Assembly: GCA_032622095.1 (NCBI GenBank) | Contig: CP136064.1 | Location: forward strand, 248,715,827 to 248,779,826 | DNA: 64,000 nucleotides | DNA from: Siphonodentalium dalli | Taxonomy: Eukaryota; Mollusca; Scaphopoda; Gadilida; Siphonodentaliidae | Direction of reading: 5' to 3' | Program-made: the position numbers and the translations under genes | Shown: positions 1-12,900 of the stretch, in pieces | How positions within the stretch are numbered: position 1 is the stretch's first letter | Layout: every line of letters starts with the position of its first letter | The notes under the pieces: generated by a model | Seen by the model: the letters and a program-made list of their open reading frames with translations, nothing else | What the model was told of the DNA's origin: nothing | Databases searched by the model: none

Positions 1-186
1 TGCAAGTGCAATCTGAATCTATTGGTTTTTGAGAATGTCGCAAGATTAGCTCAACCGTTTGTCTAATGCTGTTTGTTTGACTTATTATTATCGGAACGAT
101 CCCAAAGTGAAATACTCGTCAGCAAAAAAAAAAAACTCTCGCAATCATGATCGGCACAAGTTATGTGAATGCTTTCTATAGGCACG

Positions 187-290
187 TGGGGCTCCTGGTG
201 GTCCAGTCGGTAGAGTGGTCAGTGTATTACGCCGGCATATGTCGTCAAGCGCTCACGAAGCTGGTTCTAACCCCGACAAACGCGGATCCA
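187..290 (+). mobile_element. tRNA-derived SINE head
   Basis: The stretch has the layout of an RNA polymerase III promoter inside a tRNA-like sequence. An A-box-like TGGTCCAGTCGG lies near 199-210 and a good B-box-like GGTTCTAACCCC at 263-274, about the spacing of a tRNA. It is more GC-rich than its surroundings. It does not fold into a clear cloverleaf with a matching acceptor stem, so a SINE head is more likely than a working tRNA gene. The tail may run on to about 446. It lies upstream of the first visible exon, presumably in an intron of the vWA gene. Confidence 0.5.
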
Positions 291-464
291 CGCTTACGTA
301 GGGTAATCATATTCGCTTATCTTGGCAAGTTTGTCAGTTGCTTTCCGGGGCTCGGTAGTTTATACACGCATTGGAGTAATTGCCATGTGAAATTTACCCT
401 CACCTGGTCTTCCACCCTTAAAACTGACAACTTTGTGATTTCATAGCGGCTAAAACGACTATAA

Positions 465-646
465 ACCCAAATCTATATGTACGTATTCCTTGGCATAAAT
501 TCGCCACATAACTTCATCGTTCTATCTCCTTACTCACAGTGCACTATGTGGCTGAACCCAAATCTATATGTACGTATTCCTTGGCATGAACTCGCCACAT
601 AACTTCATCGTTCTATCTCCTTACTCACAGTGCACTATGTGGCTGA
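465..646 (+). repeat. 91-bp tandem duplication spanning a 3' splice site
   Basis: Two nearly identical 91-bp units lie head to tail at 465-555 and 556-646. Each holds the end of an intron with the acceptor TTACTCACAG followed by the first 16 bases of the Thr-rich exon. The acceptor AG therefore occurs at 538-539 and again at 629-630. Only the second leads into the open exon. Use of the first would run into an in-frame TGA near 587, in the second unit's intron sequence. Confidence 0.9.
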
Positions 647-906
647 ACCCAAGACAGCACCTCCCGTTGTAATAACACCAAAGCCAACCAAAGCAACACC
701 AAAACCAACACCAAAAAGAACCACAACGACCACGGTTCGAACAACGACTACCAGGAGACCAACGACTACGACCCGGCCACCGACTACGACCAGGCGACCG
801 ACCAGACCACCGACTACGACCAGGCGACCGACCAGGCGACCGACCAGACCACCGACTACGACCAGGCGACCGACAACTACCAGGAGACCAACGAGGCGCC
901 CAATAG
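631..906 (+). CDS. Exon: Thr/Arg/Pro-rich mucin-like segment
   Basis: A 276-nt phase 1-1 exon, acceptor TTACTCACAG and donor AATAG|GTAAAA. It encodes about 92 residues: a short lead (HYVAEPKTAPPVV), a Lys/Pro/Thr stretch, then runs such as PTTTRRPTRRPTRPP. The composition is almost only Thr, Arg and Pro. This would be an extended, O-glycosylated and strongly basic spacer. The DNA is a coding minisatellite built from CCGACTACGACCAGGCGA-like units, so its length probably varies between alleles. It lies just upstream of the degenerate vWA exon. Long open frames on the opposite strand here are shadows of the repeat. The Arg content is unusual, since most mucin linkers are Thr/Ser/Pro with few charges. 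Confidence 0.8.
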
Positions 907-3900
907 GTAAAAGAGGAGGATGAAAACGCATGCGTGAACATATCATCACTGATTGATCCTTGGATTCAATAAGCATGACTTCCGTCTATATTATATTATC
1001 TACTTTTTCATTACAGGTCGCATGTTGCTAATGGAAACCATGCTCTCTTTCAGCTCTATCTGTATCCGATTACCATGCAATCCTATTATATATACCATAT
1101 GTATTCTTTCTTTATATGTGCATGTATCATCAACTATTATACAAATCACATTTCTTATTATACTTTCTTGATATATCAAATGTTGAATAATAGAACTTAG
1201 ACTTTCAGGTGATTAAGAAGAAATAGGCAAATCAATAATTTTTCAGATATTTCCGCGTTTTTGTCTTAGATTTTCGTAACACTAGTATTAGAATTTTACT
1301 AACAATCATTCCATTAATAGAGCTTGTTTAACCAAGTAATATTGCGTTGATTTCCGATTACGACACTTCGAGGCATAACTAGACGTTCATAAAGTTCGTT
1401 CTATCTATACTAGTATATATGTTAGTACATGCTGAGACATGGGAACGTGAGGTATTGGGGTTCTCAAACATAAAGAGCTACAAATGGAATTTTTAAGAAT
1501 GTGTAATTTGATTAAGTCCCTCGAATTAAGACTTTTAGAAACTCGCTACAAGAATCGTACATAATTTGGTAAAATGACCATGCATGAAACTTAATTATTA
1601 ACACGAAGATGCACGAGGTGTCGTAATCTATTCAGTTGGCTTAACCTATGCGAAATTAACGGCTTTCTTGTTTGTTGCGGCTAAATGTAAGTACACGCCG
1701 TCGAGTTCGTGAACATCCATTTGTTTACATATCTTAACTTTTCGAAGAAAGGCGAGGGAGTCGCAGCCACGTGGAATGGGACGGACCAACTGTGCAAGAC
1801 ATGATACAGTTTACGTATAATTGGGAGATAATTAACACCGTTCGCAAAATGAACTATACTACTGGTACTAACTACGAATAGTGTACTATACGTCACTAGA
1901 ATTTGTGTTCTTTCTATCAGTTGTCGTTATATCGTATCCATAGTTACGATCACGGTTTCGAGAAGCCAAGCATGGGCACTCGAGCTTTGCATGCATTTAT
2001 CGAGCCAATCACTGCCAGTGATCTGATAACATAATGAAGTACAAAATAATCAAAAGATTTATGGACTGTTCGAAAAATATAGTACTACTATTATATATTT
2101 GTAATATGAATCACTAGTTTTTCATTACTCGAAAGGTGTCCAATATTGGCTGAAACTAGGTTGATTTTCAAAACCTTTTTTGCAACTTTGTACTCGCGAT
2201 GAGTCTCATACTAATTTAATTGGTAGCAAATTTAAAGTTGCAAAAAACTATTTTGAATATCAACATTGGTCTTAAAGAGGGAGGTAAAGTGGGAACATTT
2301 GGATGGGGAAATCAGTATTAATTTTCGGGGAAAGATTACTAACACGTTACAACGCATAGGTGACCATATCATATCTTAATGGATAATGTTGAATGTTTAT
2401 CGAGTGAAGAACGCAGAGAAGAATTTTGATTTTCGACCCAGTTGGATGTTATTATAGGAAATAGGTCAACAGTACATGATTGTTTACAAATATTTCCATT
2501 AGAAATCAAATGTCACAAAATAACATAAAAAATCCACTTCGCGTTGTCACTAAACATGTGTTCCCACTTTCCAACAAGACACGAAGCTGTCTTCTCCGCT
2601 TTGTAACTATTGAGTAATCTTTTCCCGAAAATTAATACTGAATTCTGCATTCAAATTTTACCATTTTACCGCCCTCTTAAAGAAAGGAGACGTTTGCGTG
2701 ATGAGAAATATGTCCTTTTATCATATCTGTCGACAAAATCTACATGATCATGTCCCATTCCACCAGCTGCGTATCTCACTCTACCTACATAAAGAGTGAA
2801 ACCGTAAAAAGACAGAGCGAGTATTGTACGTTGCCTTGTTCTTTCTATTTGGTTAAAGGGAGACTTACCTAAAACCAGACATTCATGGTGCATTTCCTAC
2901 TATTGTCAACATGAAATTTACAATAATAGAATTAATGAGTCATGAGTGAGAGCTACATACACTCGTTTACACAAAGAACAACGTATAACAAAATAATATT
3001 TAGAACGAAAATAACAGGCTTAAGTAATTAACTCATTTTCCTTATAATTACCATGTTGTTTTACGTTGTTCGTAGAGTGCATCAAAGCATTTTGCACACA
3101 TCCTTGACTCAAATTCATTCATCTGTTGCATATATATATTTTTAATTGAGTAGAAGGCTTCTACGATGGCTGAATTTAGGTATAGTCTCCCTTTAATATT
3201 TATTGTTTACGCCAGATGGTTAGAATCGGGTATGTGTAATTATCTAAAAGTATCAGATTTGAGATGTATATTAACCATATAGCTATTAGATGTGGATATC
3301 GACTAATGATGTTCAAAAACTCGTGCTACCTGTTGCTTTTGGTCAATACGTGTGTACATTTACCCGACCTGCCACATAGAATATATGCCATCGTATGTGT
3401 ACTGTATTAAAAGATTGGTCCAAGGCTTCATTATGGATGCAAATAATCGAACTGATTGAACTACCACGCGCCGTAGAATGCCTCACATAGAACATAGTAA
3501 CTCAGTTAGTCAGAAGGCGATTTGGTAGCCTGAAGTCATAATATGCAATGTTATTAATGACATAAATTGTGAATTTATAACGCAAACGTAGTGAAAATAT
3601 TCATATAATTAAAAAGGTCACTAATCGTGGTATATTTTCTATGAAGATGGTCGGATTTATGAACGCATGTATACCGTCGTGCATGGCCCTCCCAAAGTGC
3701 TTTATAGTTTATCACGCATACACACAACCACACATCCAACAAAGTAGTTGAACCGACGCTAGGTTCAAAAACAGACCAACATCTCTATCACTATAGGGCG
3801 CTCTTTATCGTATCGTTTATAATACTGAACGGCAGTCTCAAGTATTGACTGCCAATATATCATGCCATAACAATTTGGCGAAGTTGTAACAGTCCAGATT

Positions 3901-6900
3901 TGTTGACACCATTCGTCCTATACACGATTTGATACCTGTCCCACAATATGCTATTTAACATGACATATGTTGTTTTTTTTCGATCTGAGACACAGTTTGA
4001 CACGTATCACCGTATTTTAGGGTTTGCAATGCGAGGCGATGTTCACGTGGTGTTTATTCACGAGCGCATGCGTAGCGAGGATCAGCAATATTTCAAGCGT
4101 TTCATGAAAGATCTCTACTCCCGCGCCGACACCGACGAGTCTCGAATATCTTTCTACAACGAGGCTACGCATAAACTTGGTGTCAGCGGCGAAAGCAGAG
4201 AGGACACCATCCAGGCAATCGAAGACGCAGACTTCAGTGCGAGAACGCGAGATCTCATGCACTACTTGGTCTCCCTGCGGACAGCGCTTGTAGCAGAAGG
4301 TCAGCGCGAACAGCGGCATGTGGTGTTCGTGGCCGATAGCATGTTCGGAGCGAGCGCAGGCGCAATTGCGGAGGAGAAGGTCTTATTAGAACAGTACGGC
4401 GGAGCGACGATTCATTCAGTCGGAATCGGGATGAGGGACAGATCAGGACTGGAAACATTGGCGACAACTCCAGACAGAGCCCACTTCGTCAATGACTATT
4501 CTGAGCTCAGCAGCGGAAAAACAGCCGACGATCTGAGGACCGGAATCAAACCACGTACGTAGAAATATCACGGTGATTCATACGTGTACATACTCTTTGT
4601 ATTTGAGCCAAAAATAATATGAAGCGTTAATTGGATCGAGCTTTTGTTTAACACGACATATCTAGATAATCCAAAACTAAGTCAACTCGTACCCTGAGTC
4701 ACTGATTTTACAATTACCAAAACTAAGTCAACTCGTACCCTGAGTCACTGATTTTACAATTACCAAAACTAAGTCAACTCGTACCCTGAGTCACTGATTT
4801 TACAATTGCAGACACTTAGTCTTTGATATACTAAGTCATCTCGTACCCTGTTCTACACACACCGACCGTGTGTTTGGAAGGTGTCATGCCAATCTAGGGT
4901 GGAAATATGGGCATGTAGCCTAAATAAAATCAGAGGGTACGAAATGACGTGGGAGGTTACGAGCTGACTCAGCTGGAAGTTACGAGTTTACTCGTAATTG
5001 GGTACGAGTTAATTTTTTTTCGGAGGATACGGGATGGTCAGGGTACGACAGACGTGTAAGGTTAACATGATAATGAGGATCATAACATATATAAATGTAA
5101 ATGGATTCTTGGGGAAAACTACTGGTCTGGAGTGTAGATATGCACTGGTCTGGAGTGTATATATGCACTGGTCTGGAGTGTATATATGCACTGGGTAAAA
5201 TTAAATTCCATTGCCGTATGTGTCTGAGCATCTGTCCAACGATAATTGATAAGTTGTGGCTATAAACTAGTCTTTGTATGAATGTCTGATAATTTTGAAT
5301 AAAATTGTTTTATGAAAAGTCTGAGTAATATATTCTTTAGAAAAAGTAACTGTAACATACATAGACAACTGCAGTCAACAGAGGAACATCTTGGTGAATA
5401 ACTTGGAAAAAGTCGGATTTTCGTAAGTGAATGAACACATATACAGTCCATACACACAGGCCCCATGTGGCAACAATACAGGTACAATATGAAGCTACTT
5501 AAGTTACTAGCTAATCGGTACATCTGTTATTTCTTTGTTGGTTCTCACGACATTTTCTCCTCTTTTTTCAGTGGCAGCACTTGCAGCAGAAGAGGGTATG
5601 TGTTTTCTAACGCTCCGTTTGATCTTGTCTGTAGTGCAGTCTTAAATGGACCTATAACTCACCAACAAAACGTCACTTATTATCAGAAAAATATCACCAC
5701 AGTGTCACAAAGACAGTTTTCAACTGTATCATATCTTCCCGCCGACTTATCTGGTCGTTCCATCGCAAAGTTTTTATATATTGGACCTAATTTTTCTGGA
5801 TTATTCCGCAGATATAGTCTGATATGGATCATGGCATGTTTGTTATTGGGCGTTTTGTGCTAATGTGATTCAGATTTTGCACTAAAATGGGTGTAAACTG
5901 TCAATGTCAGAAAGTTAATGTATTTTAAACGCTATCTTCTCCGGATAATTACTATATCTACGGGGGTACACATGTCTGCCACATTATCACGATACGAGAC
6001 ACATTCAGAATACACGTGAACATTTCAATGAAAAACTCAGATTTAAATGTGTTTTCCCCAGTGGAGATGTCACTAAAACGTTTAACATTAAATAAGCATT
6101 CACTTAAAATAAGACAAAGAATATAATCTACATATTCTGTAGATTATATTTGCGATAGTCTGGTATGTGGCCTTTGTTATAATGTGATTTAGATTTTCAC
6201 CCAGAACGTGTAAGTGTATACTGTCAATACCAGACAGTTGGCATAAAATTACGTTTGGCTGTATATTCCCATGTGGTTATTAGTACGGGTTCTTTAGATT
6301 TATATGGATGTTTGTACTAGAGAATATACTCAGGCTAATAAAAATTAGAACTCGGCACTCCAGTTGGTCACATCAGCACAACACAGACATGTCCATATTG
6401 ACCGCGAAAATCTCGATTAGTAACTCATCTAGAAATTGTTACAAGTACAAATATTACTAAAGACGTTTAATCTTGAATGATATCAACTTGAAGAAAGCTA
6501 AGGAACTTAAAGAACATACAATGTATTATATCTGCAGCCGATTGGAATTGAAAGAACACAATATGACGATATTTTCCTATCTTGATTCCAGACAAAATCA
6601 AGATTGTCATCCCCCCATCCGAGTCAGGTATGTATACCACATTATGAGGACCACGTGACGAGGACTCTTGCCGTTATATCCGGACGCTGTATTGGAGTGG
6701 ACTGCTTAACACTATACATATCGCACTAAAATAAACCCTGCCTTAAATCGCGACCTGTCGTTGATGTCAAGCAGTTTCTTTTACTCGCAGAACCAATATG
6801 AATATGACGCATCACGACATGCCATATGGAGCCATGCACGCTTGCTGTGTGACTGATCCTTTCTATGTGGTTATATAAGATCATTTTCTCGTACAATATC

Positions 6901-9900
6901 TGTCTGGATATCAAGACTTAGCCTTTTGTGTGCATTTGGTTGATCCATTCCGACCAATGTTAGATAGTGAATTGCCAATATTACCTAACAAGAAGCAAAT
7001 GTGTACTACTTTTATGAGTGAAAGTGTAGCGTGATATCTATGATATTTGATATGTAGGGTTTCTCGATGTGATATAAAACATCGGTACGATATCTATTTT
7101 ATTTCTGCCATGAGCAATATACATGGTTGTTGACCAGTGGACTATTGTGGTAGGATGAATAATATGCAAATAAAATCGAAAACATTAATTTACAGCTTTT
7201 GGCCAAAAACTCACGCAGCAATAGTACTATATTGATATCTTGGATTGGAAATCATTGGATTTGAATTATTTGTTCCATATATAATTAATTATTTTAACAA
7301 CATAGTTCCATTAATTTCACGTCTGATAGTATCTAATGTCGTAGATTAAACGCTCGAATTTTTAACTTTCGAGAAATTGCGCCGAATAATGGGTGTGAGA
7401 CTGCATGCCTTTGTTTCTGGGCACCTATCAGCAACGTTTGTTAATGTAAATATTAACTTTTTCGCCTATATTGTGTAGGTTGTTCGGTCAAAGCGGACAT
7501 CGTCACGACGGGAGCTTCCTGGATGTTTGCGAAAACCCTGTGCCAATGCATTCTCTTATATATGCGAGTCAACCACAGGTCGTCTCGCATATATAAGAGA
7601 ATGCATTGGCCTAACAAATTTTATATTATGTTTTATAATTGGTAAGAAATGTAAGAAATAATGATAAAAAATGATAAAAATTGTTAAACAAAGTAAGAAA
7701 AAATTATAATGTAAGAAACAATGATATAAAACAATTATAAATTTTTTAAAGAATGTAAGAACAAATTATTTTAAAAAATGATTAAAATTGTAAAAGAATG
7801 TAAGAGAAATTTATAACAAATTATAAAAAAAAAATTGTTAGGCCAATGCATTCTCTTATATACGATGCGACCTATGGTCGACTTGCATGTACAATAGAAT
7901 ACATTGTCATAGGGTCTCTAATGTTGCGCCAGCGCAGCTCCCGTAATGAAATTGTTAATGTAATTATTTACCTTTTCGCCTCTGTTGTGCAGGTTGTTCG
8001 GTCAAAGCGGACATCGTCATTGTACTCGATTCCTCAACTAGTGTCACTGAGGCGAACTTCAACCTCATGAAAGAGTTCACGAAGGAGATAATTCGAAATG
8101 GACAGCCTGACACCGGAAATACAAGATTCGGTCTCATTTCCTACAGCACGCAGACGACTATTCACTTCTATCTCAACGAATATTCATCAACTAAGCAATT
8201 CTTTGATGCCATCGAGTCCCTTCCTTACATCTATGGTAGTACCAACACTTCCGGTGCAATCAGAACCATGCGCAGAGACTTGTTTAAATTTGTGCGAGGA
8301 GACCGGGCAGACGCACCCAACATAGGTAATGTATGATATCAATACAGCCATTGGTTTAAACATATTTTAATAGTATATTGATATACAGATACTAGGGATT
8401 GAAGGACATGTTCTTAGTACTTAAATGGACCTCAGCTCCCCACAATAAAGAATAAGTATAAAAACAAGTATAAACAGTATTTTAAACAGAATAGGTTTGG
8501 CATGACGGGTGCATATAATAATAATTGAATATGAATAACTATACTATTAAGTATTACTGGTTAGTGATATTGTGTTGGTGGTGGTAAGTGTGGGGTGGAA
8601 GTTAACTATATAGGTCATGCGGTTCGTTAAAGGGTGATAATGGGAGGGGTACATGTGTTAGGGGTGGCTAGTTATATGCCGACAGGGGGGGGGGGTTACG
8701 TGAACGTTATATTTAATGGTTTTTATGATGAGTACATATATATACATATAGTAATTACATATATACATATGCATACATATATATACATATATACACAAAG
8801 ATACATATATAATAAATTTAGTTTATTGATTAACCACGAGAATCAGCCAGACGATTTAATAGATTTGAAGGTTGCATCAAGGAAAACGAGATTATCGTTG
8901 TCATTGAGAGTGATGTCACCAATCAAACGAGCTTTGTGGAAATATATTTGAAATGATTTCATTGTATCAATCAGTTCAGTTCTTTGGGTTGAACAACAGC
9001 CATTGCAGTTAGCTCATCCGATTTGTCACCATAGCACTACTTTATATGAGAACATAACGAGAATGAACCAATAAATGAGGCCATCCACACGAGGTTTCCA
9101 ATGTAGTGTCCTTTATTAAATGGAAAACCCCTGTCATTCCGGAATGAGTAGTGCTGCATTCAAGTAAACTGTACAGTGACCCATACACGACTTCGTCCAA
9201 AGTGACTTCCCCTATATCGCAATCCACAACCTCACTCAGAACATTCCTACTCGACTTTCAAGGAACATCCCACTGACAAGAAAGAGACAAACCATCGAGT
9301 AACCAATAAGCGATTTATCTAGACGTATACCCTCCATGCATATAATCCAGTTAAATGCAACCATTGTGAGATACATAATTATTTAGCCGTGCATTGTACA
9401 ATGAATCTTGACCGCCTATCGTAACATCTTTACATCTTTAAGGGGGCGGCAGTAAGACAGTCTAACCTGACTATGCCACCCCCTCGAATATACAATGTAA
9501 TATTTGTCAAATGTATCATGCATTAATATGTGTATATTGAAATAAAATATCCTATCCTATCCTAACTGGTTGACGTATTTAAAGTTAAGTTAATTACAGT
9601 GATGTGGACCACTTCAATGAGGAAATCGCTTGGGAATACAGATTAAAGTAATTATTTTCATAAATTTGAAATATTCAAATTCACGGTGGGGAATCACTTG
9701 GTTTCGATTTGGTGAGTATCACGCATTCAAAATGGCCGAGGCGACCGTTAACGCCGTAAAGGCGATCAGAAACGAGGAAATGTTTCTGTGCGTTTGCACT
9801 CGCCTTGACCAATCTCGAAACCACGTAATTCCCCACCGTGAATTTCGCAGCACAAATTGCCGTTTGTTTACTGACGAAAATTCATCACGAATTAATGAGT

Positions 9901-12900
9901 ATTTGTTTACAATTATGCGTAGTGTAGACGTTGTGTATTCTGAAATGGTACGATAGGTGTGGCTGGAATTGTCGGTCATATTCAGCCTGTTCTCCCGTAA
10001 ATAAGCTCATATAGAACTTATTTAAAACACACAAAATAAGCCCATATAAGAATCATTTGAATCTGAATTAAGCTTTATATATGAACCTAAATGGGACACG
10101 ATCAAAACAGTCATATATGAGCTTATTTAAATTCGAAAGAAGTTTATATAGGCACTATTTAATCTACTTTTGTCATCGACACGACGCACTCTTTATAATG
10201 TGTTTTCACTGCCGCGCCATTCAACGAAATAACGGACCTAAGTCCTATATGAGCTTATTTTAGAATCAAATAAGTTCCATATGAACCTATGTCAACATTT
10301 AGCTCCTATATGAACCTATTTGCACGGGGATATGTTGTAATATAAGTTCAATGTTAAATTGTTTCAGTGCACAAAGTGCATGGTACTCACAAACCAGTTA
10401 ACCCTCTTTCTATACTAAATGGATTTTCCCAGCCGGTTAAAAAGTGTACATCGGAATTGTCTATTGTTGGTTGGGGGGATGTTAATATGATAAAATCAGA
10501 CAGATAAATAAAAGTGCACAAGGAGCCCTATTGATTGAGGGAATTGCTTAGATAATGAGTTAAAACATGGTCGTTTTTTAACTTATTATCTGAACAATTC
10601 CAACGGGATAACAAATCAACAATGATGCTTTAGTATAGAAAGGATTAAACTTATTATCTAAAAATTTCCAATGGGATGACAACTCATCAATGATGCTTTA
10701 GTACAGAAAGGGTTGACTCACTAAAATAAGTAGATACTATGTATTTTAATCTCACAACTGACAATGAATAATTGCAGGAATCATTATTACGGATGGTGTG
10801 TCGAACATAGAAGCTTTCCAGACGATACCTGAAGCTGACGAAGCGCGTAATGAAGGAATCCACGTTTATGCTGTTGGTATCGGGTTGTCGGACACGAGGG
10901 AGTTGGATTCGATCGCCAACAAACCGATCGAAGATAACAGGTTCATCGCAAAGGACTTCTCGGACCTAGCATTGCTAGATAGACAGATTTACAAATCCCT
11001 ATGCCCAGGTAAGTGTCCACATAATGATTTTAAATTATAAAGCTATATAGACTGGACTGAATTCATATAACCATTTGTATGCAGACGCAAGCGTAATATA
11101 ATGTACATTTTTTTGTCAGTATACTGCATTCTGAAAATTATTCCAAATATATGATTTTGTTGTAATAAATGCCAATCGAAACCGACGATTAACATTCTGT
11201 TCAGCCTGTTCTCCCAAAACTAAGCTCATATATAACCTATTTCAAAACACACGAAATAAGCCCATATTGGATTATTTGAATCTGAATTACGCTCTATATG
11301 AACCTAAATACGACACGATCAAAACAGTCGTATATGAGCTTATTTCAATTTAAAATAAGCTTCTGCAGGCACTATTTACTCTACTTTTTTCATAGCCACG
11401 CCTTACCAGATTAACGCTCTTTATAATGTGTTTTCACTGCGGCCCGCGCCATTCAATTAAATAATCAGTATAAGTCATATATGGGCTTATTTCAGAATCA
11501 AATAAGTTCAATATTAACCAAAATGAATATTTAGCAATTTATCAAATTTGTCTTCTCTTTTACAGCATTCCGACCACTACCAACAGGTGAGTGATGACGA
11601 GATAATTTATTTTCTGATACAATATTCACTTAACGCAATGAAGTGGATACCAGCCTAATGTTTGATTTTTATTGAGAAAAAGGTAGAGTTAGACGGTGCA
11701 ACGCCAATGTACCTCCAATTACATCGAGGGGAAGAGGAGGAATAGGAAGAGAGATATATATATATTTGGGGAGAGAGGATGGAGATTATCAATTTTCGTT
11801 GGTCTTTCGATTTCAATAAGCCGTTGTAAGCATCAACTTTTTTCCCACTCAATTATTCATTGATTTATATGTAAATCCAACATATTAACCAAACAGCAAC
11901 AATCTGAATAAAATAAAAAACATTCTTAGATTTCAATGAGCTGTTAAACGCATTAAAACGACTTACAACGATATATTTGCCACTCAATTATTATCAACAT
12001 TCTTTGATTTATATGTAAATAAAATGTATTAGTCAAATATAATGAACAGTTGAACACCTATCAATTTCATTTCGTTCTTATTTCAGAGCCGCCAAAGACA
12101 GGTAAAATAGCACAATTTTATACAATTCTAGACCACGATTTCACCATGCATGAGAATTTACTCTCAGAAAAATATCTGGAACCTATTTGCTTCCGAGTAT
12201 GTCTATGTTTGTAAATACAATCACGATTCCGGAAATGGGAATCTGATCCAAATGCTAAACTTTTTTAAATGGAAGTAAAGCTACAGATGTAATATTTGAA
12301 ACTTGATTATATATATTTATGGCCAATAACACCGTGGATTACAATATGATGGGAAATAGTTCGTCAATATATGACAATATCGTGGGTAAAAGTAGCAAAC
12401 ATATTTTTAATAGACCCACAAATAGAGAACGAGCTATATAGTAATCATAGCAAATTCGGAATAAATTGCGTTGTGGTTTGGAGTCCAAGTTCGGTCTGTT
12501 GTTTAACTATTGGGTTCCACATATTTAACTGAGTGATATGTAGCTATTGTAATGCAGTGGGTACACCGATGCACATGCTATAGCAACCACTATGTGACAT
12601 GATGTTTGTTCTCACGGCAAAAACAAATGCACCAATTAAGTTGCCAATCGCGCGTGCGTGTAAAAAGTTAAAAACAACAAGCGCAACTCCGTTGCTGTGA
12701 TACCTATATATATGGCTTTTGAACGTGGACATTTGTATTTCGTTGTTCTGTCTTATTGTGCATATATATATATATGTTTACACTGTACTTGATTGAGGGA
12801 TATAATGTTCACTGCTGATTTAAATCTTAGCGCCTGTGTGGTTTTGGCGCATTTCTGAGATCAATATATGTTCATAAAACATGTGTTATACTCATAACTT

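Larger units (their letters stand above)
907..4020 (+). other. Intron between mucin-like exon and vWA 1
   Basis: AT-rich intron of about 3.1 kb. It holds two foldback elements flanked by TTAA (2272-2680 and 2853-3196). I find no further exon with domain or linker similarity. An acceptor-like CATTACAG near 1010-1017 leads into an open stretch, but that stretch lacks a convincing donor. Confidence 0.6.
8326..10777 (+). other. Intradomain intron of vWA 2
   Basis: A phase-1 intron of about 2.45 kb. It contains an AT/CA microsatellite (8732-8815), a probable LINE tail (9433-9575), a foldback element (9677-9847), a CTGTTCTCCC-family repeat (9984-10336) and a TTAA-flanked MITE (10398-10714). The stretch 9000-9420 holds nothing I recognise. 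Confidence 0.75.

Noticed and set aside
187-290. True tRNA gene
   Set aside because: A- and B-box-like motifs are present, but no convincing acceptor stem or anticodon arm could be paired, so a SINE head is the better reading.
147-446. 99-residue open frame at the left end
   Set aside because: It covers a tRNA-derived SINE-like stretch and shows no domain or linker similarity.
635-976. Long open frames on the minus strand across the Thr-rich exon (Gly/Val-rich and Arg/Ser/Gly-rich)
   Set aside because: They mirror the coding minisatellite on the plus strand. No splice context or domain supports them.
1010-1170. Extra exon after the mucin-like exon (acceptor CATTACAG)
   Set aside because: No in-phase donor and no linker-like composition; the frame ends in AT-rich sequence.
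7546-7914. CRISPR-like repeat array
   Set aside because: The repeats are palindromic transposon parts in inverse order, with no regular spacers, in a spliced eukaryotic gene.
9630-9979. Two overlapping open frames on opposite strands, 9630-9956 and 9719-9979
   Set aside because: Both run through a foldback element, so the matching sequence on the two strands comes from its arms.
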